Shown piece by piece: positions 1-8,509 of a stretch of 64,000 nt of DNA. The stretch's first letter is position 1, and each line of letters starts with the position of its first letter. Where the stretch lies: NCBI GenBank assembly GCA_029251165.1, contig JAQXDW010000113.1, positions 112,442 to 176,441 on the forward strand, read 5' to 3'. This stretch comes from Myxococcota bacterium (lineage in GTDB: Bacteria; Myxococcota_A; UBA796). The notes beneath the pieces are model-generated. The model was not told where the DNA came from and ran no database searches. It saw only the letters and a list, made by a program, of their open reading frames with translations. Position numbers and translations under genes: made by a program.

Positions 1-155
1 GGCAGGGTGATGGAGAACGAACCCCGACCAGTGGCGGTACCAGCCACAGCGCCGTCGACGGTGAGGGTCGCCGGGATCGGATCTCCGCTGCCCCGCCGGC
101 GGATCTCACCGGTCAGCTCTGCGGCGAGCGCAGCATTGAGGAGAAAGAGGATCAC
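1..155 (-). CDS. Start of an exported TonB-receptor-like protein (partial)
   Basis: The first ~50 residues of a gene that leaves the window on the left. The start is a GTG whose last bases overlap the TGA of the upstream lipoprotein gene (GTGA, 4-bp overlap), so translation is probably coupled. The product begins with a signal peptide (hydrophobic stretch ending in ALAAE). It continues with a segment of the type ELTGEIRRRGSGDPIPATL, followed by VDG and a Gly-rich turn. That pattern is the start of a carboxypeptidase-regulatory-like beta-sandwich, which usually precedes a TonB-dependent outer-membrane receptor barrel. Only this N-terminal part is visible, so the receptor call is inference; the exported beta-sandwich is fairly secure. 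Confidence 0.6.
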   Translation of the reverse strand, partial: MILFLLNAALAAELTGEIRRRGSGDPIPATLTVDGAVAGTATGRGSFSITL

Positions 156-1063
156 CAGACCTCCAGCACGACCCGAGCGCCGAGCACATCGGCTCGAGCA
201 CAGCGGCCCTCAGCGATCCAGGACAGGGACATCGGCACAGCCGGGATGCACGGCAGGTCGTCCTGCTCGGCGGTGTCTGTGACCGGCACCACGTCAGACA
301 GCCCGACCCCGCCGATGGCATCCTCGATGAGCGTCGCGGCGATCAGGCCCGGCTCGGCTGCGGCGTCTGAGACCACCAGACGCCCCTCGTGGCGGAGCAA
401 GAGCTCACTTGAGCCGACCGCAGCATCCGTCCACAGCCAGCGATTCCCGCCCTGCCCGTCGATGACCAGCGCGAGCAGTGGGTAGCGGCCGACGCCGGCA
501 TCCTCGCGCGAGATCAGCTCGCCATCGTCGATCACGATGTCTTCGGCGAGGAAGTCTGCGGTGTCCGCCTCCAGCTCCATGATCGTACCGCCAGCACTCA
601 TCCAGCGGGCGCTCTCGACATCCGAGAGCGTGGAGAGCGTCAGGCGAACAGCCTCACCAGCTTGCGCGGCAGTCTCGATGTTGCTGCCCGTGACCGCGCG
701 CCGCTCCTCAAGGGTCAGCCCGTCGATCACGACCGCCTGCCGAGCAACCGTGAGCGCGCCACCAGACGATCGAACGTCCACCACCGCAGTTCGCTCCTCA
801 CCGCTGGCGCTGGTGGCGGTGAGCGACAGCACTCCCTCCTCCGCTGGCACCGTGACCTCAAAGCCCTCTCCGAGCGGCTCACCATCCAGCGCCCAGCTCA
901 AGGTCGGAGTCTGCTCATGCCACGGCCCCTCGCCGCTCCAGACCGCAGCCTTCGCGACGCCATCCTCGACGCCGATGCCGACGATGCGGAAGCCGACGAG
1001 GTCGTGTCGATCTTCAGAGAATGGTTCCTGGCAGGCCGCCAGGAGCAACGACAACACGATCAA
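152..1063 (-). CDS. Lipoprotein of unknown function, upstream of the receptor-like gene
   Basis: 303 residues. I chose the TTG at 1063 because GGAG lies five bases upstream and the product then begins directly with a short lipoprotein signal peptide ending in LLLAAC. The mature part is beta-rich with Ig/cadherin-like spacing and no catalytic motif I recognise. There is a Cys pair near the C terminus (LPCIPAVP and GRCARAD). The gene overlaps the receptor-like gene by 4 bp, and such pairs often form a receptor plus surface lipoprotein unit. It is the fourth gene of a leftward run starting near 3388. Function unknown; a substrate-binding partner of the receptor is inference. Confidence 0.6.
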   Translation of the reverse strand: MIVLSLLLAACQEPFSEDRHDLVGFRIVGIGVEDGVAKAAVWSGEGPWHEQTPTLSWALDGEPLGEGFEVTVPAEEGVLSLTATSASGEERTAVVDVRSSGGALTVARQAVVIDGLTLEERRAVTGSNIETAAQAGEAVRLTLSTLSDVESARWMSAGGTIMELEADTADFLAEDIVIDDGELISREDAGVGRYPLLALVIDGQGGNRWLWTDAAVGSSELLLRHEGRLVVSDAAAEPGLIAATLIEDAIGGVGLSDVVPVTDTAEQDDLPCIPAVPMSLSWIAEGRCARADVLGARVVLEVW

Positions 1064-1109
1064 GGGGTCTCCGAGGGGCTGAGGGGGCTCGAATAACACC
1101 AGGACAGCA

Positions 1110-2096
1110 TCAGCACACCGCGAACCAGTCGCGCCCTTCCTGGAGCTGCGGCCGAATCACCGCGAGCAGGGACCGAATCTCATCGCGTGCCCCGCGCGCA
1201 CCGACCGCAACGAGCAAGCAGTCCAGCACCACATCAGCCAGCCGCTCCGGCGCGACCACCGCAACGCCCTGGCGCTCGGTGCGGCAGAACGCATCGATCA
1301 CGACGGGCACGCGGTGTCCCTCCGACAGGAGCCATCGAATCCAGCGCCGACCTCCACGCCCTGCGCCCCAGACCACGACCCGCTGCGGCACCTTCAGGCG
1401 GGTGGCGGCGAGGTGGGCCATCTTCAGATCGGTGAATGCACCGCGACGGTACCGGGGATCGGTCCGGGTCAGTCGCTCGGCGCGATCCCGGATGGAGACA
1501 ACCACCTGCTCGACTGCGGCGATGCGGCCCCCGGCTGCAACCAGCCTCAGCCAGAGGTCATAGTCTTCAGGAAAGTCGCCTTCCCGCCAGCCCCCGACCG
1601 CCGTGAGGGCGCTCGCGCGGAGGGTGACCGCGGGGTGGAACAGCGGGCTCTCCACCAGCAGGCTGGCGTGGAGATCCGTCAGTGCATTGACCCAGGCGAC
1701 GTACCGCGCCATCCCAGTGCCCAGCGAGCCGACAAGCCTGGCCTGCCCGCCGACAGCCACCAGGAGCGGATCGGCAGCGAGGGCAACCTTCTGGGCCACG
1801 ATGCGACCCGGAATCGCGACATCGTCAGCGTCGAGGCGGGCGATGAGTTCCCCCCTGGCCCGTGCTCGGCCGGCTTCCAGGGCCGCTGTGATGCCCCGCG
1901 GAGGCTGCTGGAGGAGGACAATACGGGGATCTTCCGGCAGAACCGATGCGGGATGGTCTGATGAGCCGTCGTCGACCACAACGACCTCGTCGTCATCCTC
2001 ACACTGCGCCAGCGCGCTGCTCACCGCCTCTGCTAGCCAGGCCGCGCCGTCTCGAACAGGGATGAGCCAGGAGACCCTCACCGGCTCACCAGCCAA
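1110..2096 (-). CDS. Family 2 glycosyltransferase with C-terminal Rossmann-like domain
   Basis: 328 residues. The N-terminal ~210 residues are a GT-A fold family 2 glycosyltransferase: a VSWLIPVRDGAAWL opening, a VVVDDGSSD nucleotide-binding motif and a RLDADD metal-binding DxD. The last ~100 residues are an unusual addition. They open with VVVWGAGRGGRRW, a GxGxxG dinucleotide-type loop, and continue as an alternating beta/alpha segment like the N-terminal lobe of nucleotide-sugar enzymes. It likely transfers a sugar from a nucleotide sugar during envelope glycan synthesis; donor and acceptor cannot be read from sequence. It overlaps the upstream transporter gene by 19 bp, so the two are translationally linked. 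Confidence 0.85.
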   Translation of the reverse strand: MAGEPVRVSWLIPVRDGAAWLAEAVSSALAQCEDDDEVVVVDDGSSDHPASVLPEDPRIVLLQQPPRGITAALEAGRARARGELIARLDADDVAIPGRIVAQKVALAADPLLVAVGGQARLVGSLGTGMARYVAWVNALTDLHASLLVESPLFHPAVTLRASALTAVGGWREGDFPEDYDLWLRLVAAGGRIAAVEQVVVSIRDRAERLTRTDPRYRRGAFTDLKMAHLAATRLKVPQRVVVWGAGRGGRRWIRWLLSEGHRVPVVIDAFCRTERQGVAVVAPERLADVVLDCLLVAVGARGARDEIRSLLAVIRPQLQEGRDWFAVC

Positions 2097-2518
2097 GCCC
2101 CCAGCACCAGCAGGAGCGCACCCAGCCAGCGATCCCAGGTTGCCTCACGCAGCGCAGCCCCCATCCATCCGTTCTGCTCAAACACCAGCGCCGAGACCAT
2201 CTGCGCCGCCACCGTCAGCGCCAGCGCCGATCCGACACCGATCTCGGGGATCGCACGGTTCATTGCAGCCATGCCGCTGATTCCGATCACACCGGCGAGC
2301 CATGCCCACCATGGAATGGCGGCCAGTCCACCTGCCCACTCCCCGCGCATCCCGCCCACCGCCAGGCTCAGCCCGAAGACCGTCCCGACGACGTGCAGGA
2401 TCACCGCAGACTCCATGCTGCCGGTGTGTCCGGCGATGCGGAGGTTCATCTGCCAGATGACCGGCTGACAGAGCCCGACCACGAGGGGTACAGCGAGCCA
2501 GAGAAGACTTGAGGACAT
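2078..2518 (-). CDS. Small DMT-superfamily membrane transporter (DUF606/YdcZ type)
   Basis: 146 residues with about five hydrophobic helices and the layout of the DUF606/YdcZ family: a first helix with VVGLCQPVIWQMN, then SAVILHVVGTVFG and a Trp-rich loop PWWAWLAGVIG. These are half-size members of the drug/metabolite transporter superfamily that work as dimers; substrates are mostly unknown. Its end overlaps the glycosyltransferase gene and it starts 3 bp after the DUF4476 gene, so it is the middle of a leftward operon. Export of an envelope precursor or sugar is possible but only inferred from the neighbours. Confidence 0.75.
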   Translation of the reverse strand: MSSSLLWLAVPLVVGLCQPVIWQMNLRIAGHTGSMESAVILHVVGTVFGLSLAVGGMRGEWAGGLAAIPWWAWLAGVIGISGMAAMNRAIPEIGVGSALALTVAAQMVSALVFEQNGWMGAALREATWDRWLGALLLVLGAWLVSR

Positions 2519-2521
2519 CGG

Positions 2522-3388
2522 CTACTCGAACATCTTGCGGAGCCGGCGGCGATCGCCGCCGAAGGTGAACGCGGACTCGAGGAGGTGGGCATTGCCCGGG
2601 TCGAGGAGGACCGGCATCGCGACGCGGACAGCCTCCAGGCGATCTGCGCTGAGCAGGAACGTCTGGAGGAGCCGGGCGAGCTGTGAGGCCGTGATGTGGG
2701 CCTCGACGACGGCCTCAGTGAGAATCTCCAGCTGGCGTGCACCACGCCCAGCCGCGGCGAGGCGCTCGATGAGGGCCAGCAGCTTCATCTCGGAGATCGG
2801 CTGGAGCAGGTCCACATCGTCCGCAGTCAGGGCTGGACCGGAGCGCCCACAGTCGGCAGAGAAGATCTCCGCGTCGTAGGTGACGGTGCAGGTCGTGTGC
2901 TGACCAGAAGAGACCGATGCAGCCCCGGTCAGGACCTCTTCCCCCTCCAGCCAGACGACAAACCCGGCATCTCCAGGCGAGAGCGCCAGCGCGACGAAGG
3001 AGCGGGTGGGGTAGCTGTAGGGCAGCGGCTCTCCGGCGAGGCGGACAACAAATGCGCCGCGATCGAGCCCGACAACCGACACACTCCCCGGAGCACCGTC
3101 GGTCATGCCACCGAGCACGAGGGGCTCTTCTCGGAGCACAGAGAATGAGCCCTCGAAGTAGCCGACCACAACACGGGCATCTGCACCGACCTGCAGATCG
3201 ATGGCCGCGATGGTCTCGCCGGAGCGGTTTCGGGCATCGAGCCGGTGGACCCCGTCCGAGAGCGGTGGAGAGCGCAGGCCCGCGGCCGTGGACTCCATCA
3301 CCCGACCATCGACCGCGAAGACGGCGGGGGAACCCTCGATCTGGATCTCACCAGCCAAGGCGACGGGGGAAAGGAGGAGCGTGAGCAT
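2522..3388 (-). CDS. Exported protein with C-terminal DUF4476 domain
   Basis: 288 residues. It starts with a short signal peptide (MLTLLLSPVALAG) without basic residues. Residues ~18-180 are beta-rich and include PEGA-like features (ALSPGDAGFVVWLEG). Residues ~195-288 match the DUF4476 pattern: a helical array with spaced LL..I.RLAAAGRGARQLEILTEAV, ITASQLARLLQTF and a final FTFGGDRRRLRKMFE. DUF4476 proteins are periplasmic or surface proteins of unknown function. It is the first gene of the leftward operon and is divergent from the TPR gene, with only 38 bp between the starts. The domain call is fairly sure; the role is unknown. Confidence 0.7.
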   Translation of the reverse strand: MLTLLLSPVALAGEIQIEGSPAVFAVDGRVMESTAAGLRSPPLSDGVHRLDARNRSGETIAAIDLQVGADARVVVGYFEGSFSVLREEPLVLGGMTDGAPGSVSVVGLDRGAFVVRLAGEPLPYSYPTRSFVALALSPGDAGFVVWLEGEEVLTGAASVSSGQHTTCTVTYDAEIFSADCGRSGPALTADDVDLLQPISEMKLLALIERLAAAGRGARQLEILTEAVVEAHITASQLARLLQTFLLSADRLEAVRVAMPVLLDPGNAHLLESAFTFGGDRRRLRKMFE

Positions 3389-3426
3389 CGCCTGTAGATA
3401 CCTCGACCTGCGTTAGGCTGCCCGAG

Positions 3427-5412
3427 ATGCGTCGTCTGTTTGCCCTTCTTCCCGCCATCGCGATTCTGCTCGCATACCTGCCCATTCTCTCTGCTGAGCC
3501 GGTCTGGGACGATCACACCCTGCTGCAGCCTGGAGTGCTGGCGGCGGCATGGGGTCCGCTGCCGTTTAACCCCGACTACTTTCGTCCCCTCGGGGTCTGG
3601 ACGCTCACGCTCGGCGCGCGCGCTGCCGACCCGATGATGGCCCACCACCTCATCAACGTCCTGCTGCATGCGCTCAACACGACGCTGGTCTTCATCCTCA
3701 TTCGCCAGCGACTCCCACCGGAGCGAGACTGGGCGCCCATCGGGCTGTCGCTGCTGTATGGGCTGCATCCCGCGCTGGTGGAGGGCGTGGCGTTTGTCTC
3801 GAGCCGGTTTGATCTCCTGCTGACCGGAGCGTTGCTGGCGATCCTGGTGGTGGACCGAGGCCTGAAGGGCACGGCGCGGCCCGTCGCGATCGGGGTGCTC
3901 TTCCTGCTGGCTGCGCTGAGCAAGGAGATGGCGGCGGCCTTTCCGCTCGCGCTGCTGCTGTGGCATCGGGCGGACGCCGACAGCTTCCGCGCCGTGGCTC
4001 GGGAGCGCTGGACCACCTACAGCGCCGTCGTCACTGCTGGGCTCGTGTACCTCGTGCTGCGCAGCCAGGCCCTCGGACAGCTGATGGGCCATGAGCGGGC
4101 CATGCTCGATGCCGGCGAGCCGATCTCACACCTCCTGCTCATCGCGAAGTCCTTCGCCTCTTACCTGGGCCTCGTGGTGCTCCCGATGGGGAGCCTCACT
4201 CCGATCCACTTCACCGTGCTGCCCGTCTCCCCTTCTCCGACGAGCATCGGCTACGCGGTCGGATTGATCCTGCTTGTGGCGCTGCTGCCGCGCCTGGGGC
4301 CGCTCGGCTGGCGCGTCCTCGCCGGGCTGGCGGCGATGCTTCCGGTAAGCAACCTCCTCCCGCTGGACCTCACCGGAGGCGCCTTCATCGCCGAGCGCTT
4401 CCTGATCTTCCCGCTCGCGCTGGTGGGGGTCGGAGTGGCGGTCGCCCTCTCCGCTCGCCTCGACTGGGTCCGCCGTCCGCTGCTGGTCGTCGGTGTGGTG
4501 CTGTGGAGCGGTGCGGCGCTGGCGGGGGTTCGTGACACTCTCCCGCACTGGCAGACAGAGCACACCCTGTGGCAGTGGGGGCGCACGGCCGCACCCCGCT
4601 CTCCCCTTCCCCAGATCAACCTCGCGAAGCTGATGACCGACAGCGGCGATCCCCGCAGCGGACTCGTCCTGTCTGATGAGGCCATCGCCCTCGATGGGTC
4701 CTCCGCCCTGGCCTGGAACAACCGCGGCCAGGCCCTGTTCCACCTCGGGGAGCTGTCCCGCGCAGCTGAGAGCTTCACGACAGCGGCCTCCCTTGAGCCG
4801 AGCACCGCGATGTTCCACGCCAACCTCGGCAGCACGCTGCTGAAGCTCGGTGAGCTGGAGAGAGCCCGCACGGTCCTCGTCGAGCATGCCTTGTTCTGGG
4901 ACGCGGAGAACGTCGAGGCCCGGCAGCACCTGGTGGGGGTCTACATCATGTCCGGGCGTCCAGATCTCGCCCGGCCCATCATCGACCGTCTCGACGGTGC
5001 CCTGCCGCCAGATCACATCGAAGCGATGCGGTCCGACACCATGAGCCACGCCAGCTGGCTCGCGCTCGGCGATCAACTGAGAGACCAGGGAGAGCACGAC
5101 AAGGCGATGGCCGCGCTCGACGAAGCGGCACGACTCGGCGCCGCTCCGCTCGACCTCGCGGTCAGCCGCAGCTCCATACTCATCGAGACCGGACAGCTCT
5201 CAGCAGCCACGCAGCTCCTCGGGGGCATGCTGGCGGAGCGTGACGCCCGGGTGCCGTACAACCTCGGCGTCATCGCAGAGCGGGCCGGTCAGCCGACCGC
5301 CGCTATCCAGTGGTACACCGAGGCCGCAGCTCGAGACCCGCAGTGGGTCATGCCCCGTCAGAAGCTGGCGGAGCTGACCGAAGCGCACACGCCAGACAAT
5401 ACGCCGCGATGA
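3427..5412 (+). CDS. TMTC-like polytopic membrane protein with TPR domain
   Basis: 661 residues. The N-terminal ~370 residues hold about ten membrane helices with GT-C glycosyltransferase character. The first periplasmic loop has EPVWDDH, with the acidic pair usual after helix 1 in GT-C enzymes, followed by FNPDYFRPLG. Residues ~395-655 are tetratricopeptide repeats (for example SALAWNNRGQALFHLGELSRA). This layout matches the bacterial relatives of O-mannosyltransferase TMTC proteins. It may transfer a sugar from a lipid carrier to an exported acceptor, but that is family-level inference. The 3' end overlaps the convergent TMEM220 gene by 65 bp. Confidence 0.8.
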   Translation: MRRLFALLPAIAILLAYLPILSAEPVWDDHTLLQPGVLAAAWGPLPFNPDYFRPLGVWTLTLGARAADPMMAHHLINVLLHALNTTLVFILIRQRLPPERDWAPIGLSLLYGLHPALVEGVAFVSSRFDLLLTGALLAILVVDRGLKGTARPVAIGVLFLLAALSKEMAAAFPLALLLWHRADADSFRAVARERWTTYSAVVTAGLVYLVLRSQALGQLMGHERAMLDAGEPISHLLLIAKSFASYLGLVVLPMGSLTPIHFTVLPVSPSPTSIGYAVGLILLVALLPRLGPLGWRVLAGLAAMLPVSNLLPLDLTGGAFIAERFLIFPLALVGVGVAVALSARLDWVRRPLLVVGVVLWSGAALAGVRDTLPHWQTEHTLWQWGRTAAPRSPLPQINLAKLMTDSGDPRSGLVLSDEAIALDGSSALAWNNRGQALFHLGELSRAAESFTTAASLEPSTAMFHANLGSTLLKLGELERARTVLVEHALFWDAENVEARQHLVGVYIMSGRPDLARPIIDRLDGALPPDHIEAMRSDTMSHASWLALGDQLRDQGEHDKAMAALDEAARLGAAPLDLAVSRSSILIETGQLSAATQLLGGMLAERDARVPYNLGVIAERAGQPTAAIQWYTEAAARDPQWVMPRQKLAELTEAHTPDNTPR

Positions 5413-5704
5413 GCCCCAGGCCCAGCATCTCGCGCCATGCCTCGACGCCGGCGGTCTTCATCGTCGCGTCTCCGAAGAGCGCCGCAAGATCCAGCGGCCC
5501 CAGCCCGCCAGCAGCGATGGAGATGGCCCACACCGTCGCGGCCACCGCCACACCAGCAGCGACCATGCGCCGCCGCCGCCCGACGAGCGCAACCGCCGCC
5601 GCAGCCAGGTAGATCACCACCCAGCGCAGCGGATCTGGATCGTTGAGCTGGACCACGGCACCGAGGACAAACAGCACGGCGAGCGCGCCATGGAGGACAC
5701 GCAT
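5348..5704 (-). CDS. TMEM220-family membrane protein
   Basis: 118 residues, four predicted membrane helices. The N terminus MRVLHGALAVLFVLGAVVQ followed by LNDPDPLRWV is the signature of the transmembrane 220 family, found in bacteria and eukaryotes and of unknown function. I chose the ATG at 5704, which has GGAG/GAGG about six bases upstream, rather than starts farther out in the same frame whose translation does not look like protein. The 3' end lies inside the end of the convergent TPR gene (65-bp overlap). Confidence 0.75.
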   Translation of the reverse strand: MRVLHGALAVLFVLGAVVQLNDPDPLRWVVIYLAAAAVALVGRRRRMVAAGVAVAATVWAISIAAGGLGPLDLAALFGDATMKTAGVEAWREMLGLGLIAAYCLACALRSAPPASDGA

Positions 5705-5862
5705 CACGCCTCTCCTCCAGTGCTCGCCGGATTCCGCACGTAGGCGTGCGCTGCCGTGAATTGGCCGCAGCGGCGCACGGAGCCGGTCAGGACCGGCCCA
5801 GGGACAGTGCTTGGGGGCTTCATGCCGCCCGAGAGCCAGCGGATCCGCCGCAGTCGTCTCAT
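5704..5862 (-). CDS. Possible 52-residue leader protein, uncertain
   Basis: An open frame of 52 codons whose ATG has GAGG five bases upstream. Its TGA overlaps the ATG of the TMEM220 gene by one base (TGATG), a typical coupled arrangement. The product is basic at its N terminus (MRRLRRIRWLSGG) and matches nothing I know. The case rests only on the ribosome site and the coupling; it could be chance in GC-rich sequence. Confidence 0.3.
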   Translation of the reverse strand: MRRLRRIRWLSGGMKPPSTVPGPVLTGSVRRCGQFTAAHAYVRNPASTGGEA

Positions 5863-6070
5863 GATCACCTCGATGCCAGAAGCGCTGTAACCGAGCCCAT
5901 GGTGTCTCTCCTGTGGCCGACGGAGGGGATAAAAGGTCATGCACGGCGCTGCACCCCCGGCTCCACGCTCGCCTCCCGCCAGGGTACGCTCTGGAGTCTA
6001 CTGAGCCGCCGACTGCGCGACATGCTGCGGCGTCTCACCGTCGCCCACTGGGAACCCGAATGGAGCTGAT
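5863..6070. other. Intergenic region before the nucleotidase gene
   Basis: About 200 bases between the leftward TMEM220 unit and the rightward nucleotidase gene. It must carry promoters for both sides. A short AT-richer patch (GGATAAAAGG) sits near 5928-5937. I see no clear -35/-10 pair, RNA gene or repeat. GGAG at 6062-6065 is the ribosome site of the nucleotidase gene. Confidence 0.4.
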
Positions 6071-7735
6071 GTGCTGACCCTTCTCCTCGCCTGCAAGCAC
6101 ACCCCCGCACCGGCACCGCAGCCCGTGCTCCTCCCCATCGCCGCCGTAAACGACTGGCACGGTGCGCTCTATGAGCAGCCGGTGCGAGACTCCGCGGCGC
6201 AGGTGGCGGGCGGCCTGCCCTGGCTGGTCGGCACCATGGATGCCATCCGCGCCCAGCACAGCGACCTCGTCGTCCTCGACGGCGGCGACATCTTCCAGGG
6301 CACCTGGCCGATCAATGCCTCGAAGGGCGCGGGGGCGATCGCTGCCTATGCGCTGCTCGGAGTGGACGCCGCAGCGATCGGTAACCACGAGTTTGACTAC
6401 GGGGGCACCGACACCCACCCCCTCCGTGGGGCCCTGATGGATGCAGCCTCAGATGCCCCCTTTGCCTGGCTCGCTGCGAACATCACCGAGGCAGACGGCA
6501 CCCCCTGGGCGCCGCCCGGGATCACCGCGACGACCATCATCGAGCGGGGCGGGTTCCGGCTCGGAGTCATCGGGCTGTCCACCACGGAGACCCCCCAGAC
6601 CACCCTGCCCCGCAACGTCGCAGACCTCCGGTTCACCGATCCTGTCGCCGCAGTCCAGGCTGCGCTGCCAGCCCTCGCCGGGGTCGATGCGATCGCCGTG
6701 GTCGGCCACCTCACCGGATCCTGCTCTCCGACCGACTTCTCCACGCCCGACGAGGGCTGCCGACCGGACGGTGAGATCGGCCGCCTCCTCGACACCCTCC
6801 CCCCGGGAACCATCGATGTCATGGTCCTCGGCCATGCCCACACCCTGCTCTCCAACCGCGTCGACGACACCTTCATCCTGGAGAGCCGCTCCAAGGGACG
6901 GATGATCGGTCGGGTCGACCTGATGATCGGCCCAGACGGCGTCGACGCAGATGCCTCCATCCTTCATCCCCCCGTCACCATCACGCACACCCCGACCGAG
7001 CCTGGCTGCACCGACGCAGCCTTCGTCTCCGCTCCTCAGCGCATCGGCGGCATGACCGTCACCCCCTCGACGCGCGCGCTGGCGCTCGTCGAGCACCTGG
7101 AGGAGCAGGCCGGCAGCCTGTGCGACGCGCTGGGCTGCGTCGCGGAGCCGCTGACCCGCAGCCGGACCCAGGGCAGCGCGGTCGGTCACTTCACCGCCGA
7201 CGCCATGCTCGCCGTCGCACCTCAGGCAGACCTCGCGATCACCAACTCTGGCGGCCTGCGGTCGGATGTTCCGGCGGGAACCCTCCGCAGAGAGCACCTC
7301 CAGGCGGTGATGCCGTTCGACAATCGTCTGGTCGTGCTGGAGCTGACCGGTGCGCAGGTGATGACCCTGATGCGGCTGGGGTCATCGGGTGGACACGGGG
7401 TCCTCCAGCTCGCAGGAGGCCGGTATGGTTACGATCCGGAGCGGACGGGGGGGAGCGATCTCGACGGGGACGGAGCGGTCGCGGAGTGGGAGCGGGATCG
7501 GCTGTGCTTTGTCGAGATTGCCGGACAGCCCGTCCGCACAGAGCAGACGTATGCTGTGGTCACCACTGACTTTCTCTACGATGGTGGCGATCACCTCGGC
7601 CCCGCGCTGAGCGGTGCGACGATCCTGGAGCGTGGACCGCTGCTGCGGGAGGCGCTGTTTGACCACGCCGCAGCTCAGGATGCCTGCATTGAGGCAGACG
7701 ATGACGTCCGGGTCGTGCTGGGGAGCTGTGACTAG
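6071..7735 (+). CDS. UshA-type 5'-nucleotidase lipoprotein
   Basis: 554 residues. Two domains of the 5'-nucleotidase/2',3'-cyclic phosphodiesterase family: an N-terminal metallophosphoesterase with VNDWHG (Asp28, His30), LDGGDIF (Asp73), IGNHEFDYG (Asn105-His106) and GHAH metal ligands, and a C-terminal substrate-binding domain from ~355 on (AITNSGGLRSD). It should remove phosphate from nucleotides outside the inner membrane. The signal peptide is extremely short: the start GTG at 6071, with GGAG before it, gives V/M-LTLLLAC with the lipobox Cys at residue 8. No other in-frame start exists back to the stop at 6002. Usual family length. Confidence 0.9.
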   Translation: MLTLLLACKHTPAPAPQPVLLPIAAVNDWHGALYEQPVRDSAAQVAGGLPWLVGTMDAIRAQHSDLVVLDGGDIFQGTWPINASKGAGAIAAYALLGVDAAAIGNHEFDYGGTDTHPLRGALMDAASDAPFAWLAANITEADGTPWAPPGITATTIIERGGFRLGVIGLSTTETPQTTLPRNVADLRFTDPVAAVQAALPALAGVDAIAVVGHLTGSCSPTDFSTPDEGCRPDGEIGRLLDTLPPGTIDVMVLGHAHTLLSNRVDDTFILESRSKGRMIGRVDLMIGPDGVDADASILHPPVTITHTPTEPGCTDAAFVSAPQRIGGMTVTPSTRALALVEHLEEQAGSLCDALGCVAEPLTRSRTQGSAVGHFTADAMLAVAPQADLAITNSGGLRSDVPAGTLRREHLQAVMPFDNRLVVLELTGAQVMTLMRLGSSGGHGVLQLAGGRYGYDPERTGGSDLDGDGAVAEWERDRLCFVEIAGQPVRTEQTYAVVTTDFLYDGGDHLGPALSGATILERGPLLREALFDHAAAQDACIEADDDVRVVLGSCD

Positions 7736-7750
7736 CCGGCGGAGGTCGCC

Positions 7751-8485
7751 TCACACAGTCCTGGGTGTCCCGTCAGAGAGCCACCGGGGCGGGAGATGAA
7801 CGTGGTACAGCGTCTCCGCCTCGGCCAGCACGGAGTGCACCTGCCCCTGGGCCGCCAGCGGCACGATGTCCAGTGCATCCAGCAGGCCGTACCGCACCTC
7901 CAGCGCCGTCGCAGTCCGAGGAGCATACGGGGCATGCCAGATGGTGTATCGACCGATCTTTTGGTCGTCCCCTTGGTAGTACCCCTCCCAGGGCTGGGTG
8001 AGGATCGTCAGCCCGTCCCCGAGCGTGGAAAACCCCGGCAGCGCCCCCACCGGCTCTCCCACGACATAGCGCAGCGACATCGGCCACTCCCCGGTCGCCT
8101 CGACCGCTCCAGGCGAGAAGCGATACCGCGCCCGTCGCCAGGGCATCTGCCACAGGTAGCGGGGCACACCGACGAAGGCCGTGTCGATGGTCGTGCCGAT
8201 GAAGAACACCCCGCGGCGACCCTGCCGCTGAACATAGACCCGGTAGTTGGTCTGCCCCAGAGAGAGCCCGATGGGCAGCCAGTAGGGCCGGAAGGTGGTG
8301 TTGTAGAAGGTCACCGCTGAGATCAAGGCGGAGCCATCGAGCAGCTCCAGCGTGAACCCATCGGGAACATGCGGTCGCAGCCGGGCCGGCTCCACCGCCC
8401 AGGTGACGACGGTCAGATCCGTCAGCCGGCTGCTGACGGTCTTCCAGTCTGGATCAGGACGGGGAATCAGGGCACAGCGGCTCAC
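7751..8485 (-). CDS. DUF2071 (YqjF-like) protein
   Basis: 244 residues matching DUF2071: opening VVTWAVEPARLRPHVPDGF, then SALISAVTFYNTTFRP and a mid-region RVYVQRQGRRGVFF. The family has an acetoacetate-decarboxylase-like fold, and members are cytosolic proteins of unknown activity. The 3' end is 15 bp from the convergent nucleotidase gene; its start is 24 bp downstream of the fumarase stop, so it is probably the second gene of the fumarase transcript. Family call is fairly sure; function unknown. Confidence 0.8.
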   Translation of the reverse strand: MSRCALIPRPDPDWKTVSSRLTDLTVVTWAVEPARLRPHVPDGFTLELLDGSALISAVTFYNTTFRPYWLPIGLSLGQTNYRVYVQRQGRRGVFFIGTTIDTAFVGVPRYLWQMPWRRARYRFSPGAVEATGEWPMSLRYVVGEPVGALPGFSTLGDGLTILTQPWEGYYQGDDQKIGRYTIWHAPYAPRTATALEVRYGLLDALDIVPLAAQGQVHSVLAEAETLYHVHLPPRWLSDGTPRTV

Positions 8486-8509
8486 GACCGCTGGCCGCAG
8501 TCTTCCCTG

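Noticed and set aside
5746..6069. A 107-codon plus-strand frame just before the nucleotidase gene
   Set aside because: Antisense to the probable leader of TMEM220, Arg/Ala-rich random-type product, no ribosome site.
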